This document shows positions 38,157 to 50,100 of a DNA stretch of 64,000 nt, piece by piece. Source of the stretch: Nectonema munidae (taxonomy: Eukaryota; Nematomorpha; Nectonematoida; Nectonematidae); NCBI GenBank assembly GCA_030549495.1, contig JAUIRK010000312.1, forward strand, positions 248,001-312,000, written 5' to 3'. Under the pieces are notes generated by a model. The model was not told the DNA's origin. It ran no database searches and worked only from the letters and a program-made list of their open reading frames with translations. The translations under genes were made by a program, and so were the position numbers. Each line of letters starts with the position of its first letter. The first letter of the stretch is position 1.

Positions 38157-41100
38157 TCATGGACGAGAAACCCTGTTCAAATTTTCAAAGGGTCTTAGAT
38201 TTGTATTTGCCATTTGCCGAAGTACAGATGTAGGAGTAAAGCCAAAGTTAGGCGCCTAAAGGAAAAAAAGTTTATAAAAGCGTTGCAAAATAAGGAGTAA
38301 GGTAAAAAAAACCTGAAGCGTATTGCTGCTATTCATATTGTCATTTCTGAAAAACTCTTGTCTAAATTCATTTCCGTCGCCCATCTTAGAAGACATGGGA
38401 AAGGGAGGTATTTCGTGAGGATTGAAGGGAGAGGGGAAAAAGTAATTTGGGGGACACATTCGGCGAGGCATAGCAGAAGGGAAACGCGTATTTGGCGGCA
38501 TAAAGAATGATGAGTGGTGATTGAGTAATGGGGGAGGAGGAGAATTGATGAAGGAGGGCCTTGCTCCGATGTCTCTGGAATGATGCGCTTGCTGCAAGAA
38601 GGGAGGCAAAAAGGGCGGTCGTCGAAAGGAGTTGTCGCGAAAAAGGGAGGTATCACGATTGACTAGTTCAGGGGAGAAAACAGGATTTTGAACGACTTGA
38701 GACGGTAAACTGTTCTGAGAACAAGAAGCTTGCTGCATCAAAAAGGATGCGTTTTGGTGATTATAAGTGTTTGGTAGATCAAAGGTAGGCGCCTAACAAT
38801 AATTAAAATTAGGAATAATAATTAAGAGTGATCAAAAAAAAACTCACCCAAGATCTTTGCTCAATTTGAGGGAGATTTTCATTTCTCTTGGTCCAATTTA
38901 TAGCAGCGTGCTCTCTTAGAATATCTTCTTCCGTGTAAATCTTTTTCACATCAGGAAAGTTATGCTAAATTTTTTTAAAGAACTGCTATATTCTACCTAA
39001 TTAATTTTGCCACCCTTTTTCAACGTAAATGCTATTTTCTGAGTATTCATTATTTTTATCTTAAGGAGGGACTACGGCCAAATTTAATGATGCCTGAAAT
39101 TTTACAATAATTTGTTTATTAAGAAGTATAATGATGAACAAATTGTTCGTGAAAAGCAAAATAGCAGAACAACTTTTAATTATGTAAAAAGTTCGAAGAC
39201 AAATTAAAAAATATGAAAGCATTAAAAATATATTCTCCTAATTTTTTTTAATTTACCTCAAGTTTTAATATGGAGAAAAAAACATTACATTTGATGAAGG
39301 AGTAGAAGAAAACATTTTCATTATATTGCTTTTCGAAGAACCTTTATCACTTTTCAAGAGAGCATCATTAAGAACGTCTTCTTCTGTGAAACATTTAACT
39401 GGTAAGGAGGGAAAATTCTAAAAAAATATTTAAGTACAGTAAACTTTCCTAAAACCGGATTCTCCAAAAACCGGAATCTTTTTTCGGTCCCGAAATTTGC
39501 CTATACTTAATACGTTATGCAACTAAAATAAACCGGAATTCGAAATTCTGGAAACCGGAAAAAAATTTAGTCCAAACAGACAAAATATTGTTCTTTAAAC
39601 CGGAATTTGGGCTTAAATTCATGATATTTCTTGCTTCTTTAAGAGTCCATTATTATTTTTTATACTTTTTACGTTTCATAAAACTAAAATAGTAATTCAC
39701 TAGAAATAATAAAACTTGAAAATTCGCATTATATTTGAACGTTTTTTTATTTGTAGATAAATTAATTGAATTTTTGTGCACCTTTTCTTCATTGGTTTGA
39801 AAAAACATAATGCCTATGCCTAAAAGAAAAAGAAATGAGCTTGACTTAAATTCAAAAATAAGTTTGATAAAGGATGTTGAAAAAGGGTTGAGCGTTGTCG
39901 AGGCAACAATAAAATACTCTTTAGGCAAGTCAACCATCTACGATATTTTGAAGGCTGAGGATAAATATAAAATTCAAAGCAAAGCATCATGTGCATCCAA
40001 ATTTAGAGTGATTAAAACAAAGTTTACTGATATTGATGAATTAATGCTTAGCTGGTTCAAAACTGCACGCGACAAGAATATTCCTCCTTCTGGAACCATA
40101 ATAAGAGCTAAGGCCGAACAATTCGCTGAAAAAATGGATATTGAAAGCTTTAAAGCTTCAGAAGGTTACTTACAGCTTGTGGAGAAAGGGGAGATGTAAA
40201 TATGGAAGTTGTTAATGATTGGAAAAAAAGTATTCATCACTTATGCGAAGGTTATAAGCCGGAAAATATTTTTAATTGTGATGAGACTGGTTTATTTTTT
40301 CGAGCTTTGCCGGACAAAACTTTGTCCTTCAAAAATGATGATGTCAAAGGAATCAAGTTTACTAAGGAGAGAATAACAATAATGTTGACTTGTAGCATGA
40401 TTGGAGAAAAGGTAAAACAAGTTTTTTTGAATATTTTTTCTAATTTTAAATCAAATTTGTTTTTTATAATTTAGTTAAAACCCTTGATAATTGGGCGAGC
40501 TCAAAAGCCAAGATGTTTTAAATCGATTGACACGGAGCGTTTGCCGGTTACATGGAAATTCAACAGGAAAGCGTGGATGACTGGTTCCTTATTTGAGGAA
40601 TATCTTGATGAACTTAACTCCAAAATGAGATTTCAAAAACGAAAATTTCTATTATTTCTTGATAATGCCTCTTCACACGTTCACTTTGAAAAAAGCCACG
40701 TCAAGGCATAATTAAAGTTTTCAAGAACAAGTATAGGGTGAAATTGTTACGCAGTGTACTTTCCAAAAGTGATTATGTGAATACAGGGAGCGATATCGTA
40801 AAACAAATGAGTGTTCTAGACGCTGTAAATTGGTCTTCCCAAACATGGAAAGAAACAACTGATGGTATGATTTCCAAGTGCTTTAAAAGATGTGGATTTG
40901 ATATAAAAACACTTAGTGATGGTAATGAAGGAGAATTTGTAGATAAAGATGAAGAGTATTTGAAGGATTTGGTCAGTGAAGAAAATGATCTCGTAGCTTT
41001 CGATAATTATAAAAAAAATAGATGAGCTAGTTCCAGTATTTGAAATTATATTTTATCACGAAGAAAAAATGAAAAACTATCACAAAGACAAATATGAAAA

Positions 41101-44100
41101 CACCTTCAAACGCAACATCAAAAAGCTTTATATGCAGAAGAGTAGTGTACATTGAGCAAACTTTGCGTAAATATTTTCCAAATTCCATTAGAATTATAGT
41201 TGATTTGAAAAATTTAGGAAGGTGCTTTCTTTAGAGCACTGTTTCCAAACTTTTCCTTCTCAATTTCTCCTTGGAAGACATTTTTTAAAGAAACGCCCTC
41301 TCAAACAATATCATTTCAAGGAAACGCACCTTAGTTATAAAATATGATTTCTTTCACAATAAAAAATGCAAAGATTTGTATGTCATCTTTAAGTTTCTTG
41401 TTTATCTTCTAAATTTAAACGTTCGGTTTGATATAACTGAAATGATAACCTGACACATCACGTTATTTGTTTTTCAATTAAGGAAAAAAGTAAATACATA
41501 ATGCTGTTTATTCGTAACTTTTCATAGCGTCCCCTAAAAATTTCAAAACAGCTCCCTTAGAGTCGCTACCGCACACTTTACAAAACACTCGTTTAGGACA
41601 TAACCTCACTACGTGCATGGATATTCTAAAAAAATCAAAGTAAAAAAAATTAGCGGGACTAATCGCATTTTGTATGGGAATTGGCATCAGCACTTCGTCT
41701 AAAAATGAGCACAGATCTTGCAGAGGCGATTGCTAAATTTTGCGCATACGTGTGAGCTATTGGATCTTTGAATAATGCCCAAACAATTGTTGAAGCCAGA
41801 AGATTATTATTTTAAAAGTTTACTCGCAAATTTCTGATAGGTGAAATTTGTTTGCGCCTTGAATAAAAATTGAAATATACTTTTTTATACAAAAATTGGA
41901 TTTCTTTTGAAAGTATCTAAAAAGTCAGAGATGGTCTTAGGCTGAGTGTTATTCATGCACCTTTGAAAAAGCTTAGCAGAAACACTAATCGGAATCCACA
42001 TAGGGAAGTGTAAAAGTGGAAAATCCAAATCGGCAAAAAATTTATATAGCTATATCCCTACTCAAAACTAATAAAAATGCTGTTCTTGATCAAGAAGTTT
42101 GTATAGGTTGTTCATTTTTTGAACATCTAGTTTATTATTTATATATAATTAGACTTAAGATTTAAAAAACATGCAAACTATGATATTGTAAATAGGATGT
42201 TTCGAATACAACTGCCCCTAAAATATACATTAATTGATTTAATAGTATTATTAATTTATTTATACATGAATATGGAGGGTACAAAAATATAAATTGTAGG
42301 TTCTTAGCTTAAAAATAGGAAAATTTCATCTTTTGAAAGTTCAGCGCATCGCTGTAGTCTTGTATACAATGCTTGCTAGTATGATATTTAAATCTAGATA
42401 ACGTTTACACTTAGGAGATACGGGCAATGGAGTAAGCATTTGATTGCTAGTGATGCTTCTTTAAATCAGAAGAAACGAAGCAATGCTAGGTTGGTAAGAA
42501 GATGAATTTTAAAGTACACGAGCATACATATTTCCTACACTACATAGTACATACATACATACACATATGGGTGATAAATTAAAATTAAGAAATGTAAAAT
42601 AAAATGTTATTCAAACAAAATGAAAACCTGTGAAGAAGATTCTGCGGTAGAACGGCTGGTATTTTTGAGAGAAGCCAATAGCTTGTCAAAAACATTGGAC
42701 TGTGTTTGTGGCTTTGAAGAAGTTGAATCGAAGTTGGAATCATTGACAATCGAGAGATCAAGAAATGGATTCCAAATTTGTCTACTCATGAGCTGTTGTT
42801 CGAGTTCTTGCGCTGATATTACATCTTTTTTATCACACACTAATTATGAAAAAAACTTAGTGGTAAAGATAGTAATGAAATTTACAAAAACTATAATCAT
42901 TAATTCTTGATCGAAATCAGTGATTCTCAGCAATGGCCCTGAGCGTGGCATGCAGCCGGCATAGCAAAGTTGTATAAAAAAATGGAATATCAATATCATA
43001 TCAAAACTGTCAGGATTTTGTAAAATTATTGATATATTAATTGTAGTGTACATATATATATTAATAGGCTGTAGAGTAGGTTTAGTTATATGATCTGCTC
43101 ATAAATTTTGTCAACACATCATGCATCTTTGGCACTGGCAGATTTAGACAGGCTGCAATCGCCTATCCGCTATTCTTTGAGTATACTTCAATGTATACCA
43201 TTTTTTGTTTGATTGGGGTCATCTAAATATTCGAATCTTGATTCAAAGAATAAATAGATTTTTACAAAACATGAATACAAATACTGGCATTAAAAAATAC
43301 ACATTCTAATGTAGAAGTTGAATAATTTTTGATAGGAATAGTATTCCCTAAACCCGTGAATCCAGTTATTATACTTTTGAATGATCAAGAATCATAAAAA
43401 AAACAAAAGATCTAACATCTTATCGAAAAAATGTCATACAAAGATGATTGCTCAATCATTTAACTAAAACAAAAAAAAGGAAAAAAATATTATATTATTT
43501 TCAAAAAAATAAAGAATACACATTTATTTTAGAGCCCAATTTTTTTTAATTAAATTCAGCCGAAATTTAAGGACCAATTTATTCAAAAAGATTATTTATT
43601 TTTAATTATAATGAATTTTTAGCCATTTTGAAAATAAAATTATAATGTTTTAGCCTTTAAACAATGGAATGCTTTATTTTAAAGGTCATGAAATACTTTT
43701 GAATTCACTTGAAAATTTGATCCCTGTAACTTAAATATAGCAAGTTTTTTTCATACCTTTTTTGCTTAAATTGATTATGGATGTAGTTATTGGTTATATA
43801 AAATACAGTAATATAAGAGGTATTTTTACTATAAAAAAAGGATTTGAACAAGAACTTTTCTGAAAGATTTTATAATTGCATGATCAGAAAAAAATTAGAA
43901 ACAAAAATACACTTTTAAGTAAAAAATATAGGATACCTTTTTCTAAGTAGGATGCTTCATCATTTTGATCGAAAAGCGCTTGAAAACGGCTCTTTTCCTG
44001 ACATTTAAAATCTTTAGCCTGTTATGCAAAAAATACAGTATAAATGTGCTAAAAGTGAATATTCACATTCTTAAATAAGATAATGATGATTTCATAATGT

Positions 44101-47100
44101 CCAAAAACTCTCATCTTGTGAAGACATACTATTTGAGGATAGAAAGTGGCAAAACGTCATTTTCAGTTAAACAAAGTCATCAAAAATAGTACATATATTT
44201 AAAACTGTTTTCATTTTGGTTTAAAATGTATTTGATCAAAACGATATCGACATTATTCAAACGACTTTTGATTGAGATTTTTTAACACATGCAAAATAGT
44301 GTCATCACAATTCATTTATTTGCCGAAAAACGTTCTCCAATCATTCTATCTTTCATTTAAAATAAATCTTCGATAACCAAAAATAAGTTGATAAAACTTA
44401 TATGCTTTCTGTATGATATATGCGTCATTTTGATTTTCATTATATAGGCAATTGACAAGTAAAATTAAACTTTATTACACCGCCAATATGGAAACAATAA
44501 GTTCCAAAAATATCTGAGTTTGTATTAATCCATTAGATCGCATAGTCTTCATTAAAGGAGGAGCAGAGACGATTTCTTAATTTTAAGGCAGTTTTATATC
44601 AATTTACTTAATTTCGATGACTTTTTCTGCGATTTTGTGCAGATAAAAGTTTTACTCCTCAGATGAAATTAGGGATGTGAACGATAGTCGGATTCCGAAA
44701 AAAGCCGAATTCGGATATATGAAAAGATTTACCGGATATCCGGTGCGATATTAAATAAAGCTTTTTTAAAAACTTGGAAATATTTATAGAGAAGGTTTAA
44801 AAATGAATTTTTATTTTTGAAATCATTTCAATTCTGTGATAAAAGTTCATATCTTTCCTAAAGCAAGGAATTTGTTTTTTGAGATTTTTTAATGCTCTTT
44901 TCATTCCTTTAAATTTAAGCTTTATTTCATTTTGTAAAATCTTTAAAATTTTAATTTTACACAACGAATACAATTATTTTAAATAGGAGGAGAAAAAATA
45001 ATATTATATATATCAATTTAAAAACATCATTAAAAGTATCAAAGTTTTATTTTTATTTTTTAACTGTATGTTATTTTGAGATATTTTAAAATTTATTCAA
45101 AATTTAAATATTTTTTCACTTGTGAAAAAGGAAAAAAAAATTTTTTAACTGGAAATCTAAAATGAATTGATTTTAACATATGAAGTATACTTATTTTAAA
45201 TTGGTAAGAAATACTAGATTAAAAATAATATTTGTCATGAAAGTTATATAATTTTTAGAAACATATAAATAGCAAATTTCTCTATAATTGCAAAAAATTA
45301 TAGCTTTTGTGTTATTGCTCAAAATAATAGTAATTTAATATTAGTTATCCAGCCAGATTATCCAAATATCCGGTAAAATGTAAAGTAAGGCGCAGGATTT
45401 CGGAAACCGGATAACCATCTTTGGAAGAAATGCAAATAAAAGCATTGATTATGTTGAACTTCAAAAAAATTAAGTGTGTACTGTGGTAATCACAGACAAG
45501 TGAAGAATAAAAGTATTAGAAGAATAGAGGTGACTTACTTCAGAATTGACATTACAGTCCGTCTTGAGCAATTTAGTGATATCAATGTAATTGGCTGGAA
45601 GATGTTCAGAGGGGGATTGTAAAGAATTTGTAAAGATTTCTTCATCTTGAATCGAATTTCTTTCATTTTCTTCGAAACGCTCTCTTTGAGAGTCTGTAGC
45701 TATTGAATAAGGAGAAAAATGTCATGCTGTATGTAATAAATGCCTGGCTTAAGAAACTAAAATTTATATACTTCTTAAATCGCTAATAAAATCAAAATAT
45801 ATAATGCTTGATAAGGAAACTAAAAATTTTGAACAAAATAATCAAAATGTTTACATAAGTTAACTGCGTCGACTACAAACTAGTTCAGAATGCTTGGGAT
45901 TCGGCCTTTCCGAAATCCGGTTTAGTGATTCGTATTTTAATAAAAAAATCAGAATTTGATTACTCGATTCCTCTCAGTATGAACTTGACTCGAACTAAAA
46001 TTCAATGTCCGTTTAATACTAAAAGTACAATAAAAAATTATTGCACATTAGAATATGTAAGCTAACTTTCAGATGAACTGATTCTACAGGGTGTAGACAA
46101 TTTTTTGAACATTTCTTTTAAACTTATTGTTTTAGGTGATTTGGTCTTCTTTAAATTATTTTTCTTGCAAGATATAAAGACTGATTAGTTCTTCTTCACT
46201 TATGAAACCATTATTTTCTAAACCTTCAAGAAGCTCAGTAGTTAATTGAATCAATCGTTCACTAATTTTACTAAATTAAAGATTTTACGGGAAAATCAAA
46301 GTGACGGAATTAACCAAGGTCCAAATTAGTTATTTCCGGTTCAGAAGTAGTCAACTGTACAAAAAAAAGTTCAATTTTTTGTGTGTAAATAGTTGTTGTT
46401 GTTGTTTTTCCACTGTTAAATTCCTTCAAAAAATCTTGGAATTGAGTCAACTTCTTAGAATGCATTCTGACTTTTATACAATTGTAAAGCTTAACGATTT
46501 TTGCTATTGTTTTTACTAATTTCTAGTGAATATCGCGTGTAACAAGAAGTAAATATAAAATATATCCAGATCCTTTTGCCTTAAAATTTTGAAACCAGCA
46601 ATCAATTTATTTAGAACTTTGCATTTTGTTGTGCACAATGGATCTATCTTTTGTTTGATGATGATTTAGAATAAAACCGCAAAATCTCAAATTTTATCTG
46701 AAACTCTGAATAAAAATATTTTCAATAAGTTCGAAAATCAATCATTTGAGGCAGGCTACGCTCACGCATAGATTGAATAGTTGAAACAGTGTACAGAAAT
46801 GGATCTCAACGTGTTTACCTTTATGATTTATGAACACATTTACACCAAGCCCCGCTAATCCTAAAGTTAAAAAATGCTTTCTCTCAGCTTAAAAATCAAC
46901 AAATTTAATAAATTAAAAATTTTTAAGCCTGTATTATTAATAGTTTATTTAATTCACTAAGAGTCAAACATACTTACTACTTAGGAGAACACTAAAAAGA
47001 ACCTAGAATATGTTTTATATCAACAAGAAGTGAATCCGTTGTTGTAGATGAGTGAGTGAGTGAGTGATGCGTAACATCATTTAAGACTATTTAATAAAAA

Positions 47101-50100
47101 GAGTCTCCAAGTTAAATTCTTTATTTTTTTTAACCTAAAATCAATGCATATCAAAATGTTAGGATGAGTTGGATGTGCATGTTTTCAAGGCGAAAAAGTT
47201 AAAACCAGCATCATCGATCCTAAACTTTGAAAAACATCAACCGCACAAAATTCTTTGTTTATAAGGGGATTGATTAGTTAGTTTGAATAATTTACGATTT
47301 TTGGTTGTGTCTATATCATGACTTTCTCTAGAATCTTTGGAATCGAAAGAAAAGCCTCCTAATTCCAGCTTATCTGAATCGCTTTCTGGACCAGATGTGT
47401 ACCATTCAGGCTCATTTCTTGATTCAGCTAAAATAATTTTTAAAAATTAATTATAAAATTGTATACAGTCACATGTCAATTGTAATCAGGAAGAATCCAT
47501 TGCCAAAACATTTTTTTGTGTTCACCGAGATTTTAAATACTTACGTCGTTTTCACTCGATAGCTATACCAACTTGCATAAATAAGTGGACTTGATTTAAA
47601 TACTGTTCCATACCATTTCTGAAGTCGTTGTGAGAATTTTGTCGATAAATATGAAAATAAATTTAGTATATCTTTTTATAACTTCATATTCTCTCCTTAT
47701 TTTATAGGATATATTATGCTTTTGCTGTTAGTTAATGCTAGTTTATTTCTATTTTTATATGCTACAAATACTTGTGTAGGGTAAGACTCATCGCTACAAA
47801 AACTTAGTTTTTGATGTATTTTATATTCTTTATTTTACTCCCTCATTCTCTATTTTAAACATTATTGAAAAAATCGTTGAACTAAATGCAAGCCTCGATT
47901 TATCTTCCACTCTGACATGTACAGAGATTTTTCAGGGAAATATTTGTTTATTGAGATTTAGAATCGCCAAAATATCGACTCTGCTATTTTATCATTTTTT
48001 TTTAATGATTGACACCATGATATCACGGTAATGTATGAAAAAGTAAATGGTTTACATGTTGAGTTGTTGAGCAGGTGACTCGCATACTGGGACACACAGG
48101 AGACATGTGTCCGGGAGCAAAGAAAAAGAAATTGTTAGAAATGGGGAAAAAACTTTTAAGATTTGCTGCCAATTATAACAATTCGCATTTTTATCGTGTC
48201 ATTAATGACTTTTGTCTTAGTAAGACACAAAAATTGTGATGAAATTGCGTAATCTGAAACCTGTCCTTCATTTTGTAAGGTTATTATTCGTTAAAAATTG
48301 TTTTTAAAATGTCCATAATGATAAAAAAAAAAATGAACTACGGCCAGACACCGAACATAGCAGTTACATTATTTTGCACTGGGGCGCCACATAAGCATAG
48401 GAGGGCGCTGTTGATGAGATACCAATTGGGGAGTTATACTGTTATACTTTTGATTTTTTTAGAAGCTCTTCTAAGAGTATACAATTAATTTTTACAATAT
48501 TGATGACAAAATATGTTTCACTGACAATATAAGTATGCATATCGGCATGACAAAGTTTTGCATAGATTTTATAACGAAGAAAATACGGTGATCTAAAAAA
48601 TTCGCAATTTCAATATTTTAGTTGTGTTAAAATCGTAGGTTTTTTTTTAATTTGAAATGTATTAATTTTTTACAAAATTCAAAAATGAATTAACTTTAGA
48701 AGTTAAGAATTAGACTATTTTTAGAAATGATCATTCAAATTCCCATTCTAAAATCTTTTTCGCACGTATACTATTTGTAGCTCCATTTTGTCTTTTTGCA
48801 ATTCTATGTCAATCTAAATTTTGATTTTGTTGTGATTTTATTGTTCTGACAGATGTCATTTTTATTTAATGTATTTTTATTAATCTGAAAATAATGTTAA
48901 AATATCAAGGAAAAAAAGAGTGTAAATAAAAATGACACATGTAAAAGCAATATAAACACAACAAAATCAAATTTTAAATTGACATAGAATTGCAAAAAGA
49001 CAAAATAGAACTAAAAATGGTATATATTATGAATCAATAAGGCAAACATTTGCTTTCCAATGAAAGTGCCTGGTTAACCAGGAATCGCGAATATTCGAAT
49101 CCGATTTATCAAGATCTGCCTATAAACCAATAAATATATGCAAGCCCGTCTCTAGAAGATTTTTTGGAGGCAGATAGGAGGAAAATTTTTTTCATTAATA
49201 AAATTTTATTCTTCGACTTTCCCTGGAAACTAAAGTTATAACTTCATCTAAATCTAGGATGGACATACAATCTTTTTCCTCTCTTCCAAAGTATAGAAAA
49301 CAAAATCTATCGATCCCTCATTGTCAACGGATGGCAATGCAATGCAATGCATTTTTACTTAATATTATAAATTTCATATATTACTTGTTACAAACTTTTT
49401 TAATTTAATAGATCATTTTGCGAAGATAGCCTTCTTTTTGTTCACGCATTAGCAAAATCAATTATAGCCACGATAATTGCTTGATCAGTGCCACATTCAA
49501 CGGGGGCTTTATATCTTTCCCATTGCTCTTACGACACGTTTACTGATACATCCACAGTCCATAAAATGCTTATACACTCTCCTCAATCGTTGTATATACA
49601 AGATAAATTGAGGGATGAAACTTCAGAACATTTCCACATATACCATGTAAAGAAGAGTGACATTATTTCAAAATGGCTACTAGTATAATATTTTGTTATT
49701 TTGTCCAGTTCATTTGGTGACGTAGAAAGGCTTTTCTGAATGTGTGTGATAGAAGGCTTACAGAGCATGCTAATGCTCATATACAGAGTAAAAATAAAAA
49801 TGATAGTGAATTATTATAATGTTTATTTTACTGGAAAGAAGCTCGACTCAAAAGATCGTTGTTGAATTGAAAGAATAAGCAAGTGACGACGATGTTAAGG
49901 CGGAATCATCGCTACATCACTAACAAGCGCGCATATATTAATTTTAATAATCCGGGGGCTGTTAGTTAAACGTTTCGTTATAATTAGTGAAAAATATATT
50001 CATCAAAAGTTAGCCAATAGAAAGGAAGCAGAAAATAATAAAGGTCCAAATTGAAGCCAGTACAACGATTTTGGGCACGCAAAGTATGTACGCCCAAATT

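Noticed and set aside
38333-38656. Second minus-strand frame (107 codons) inside the proline-rich 4E-T exon
   Set aside because: Shadow of the real 4E-T frame, which is phase-consistent at both splice sites.
42620-42910. Plus-strand 96-codon frame
   Set aside because: Antisense shadow of 4E-T exon 42628-42839.
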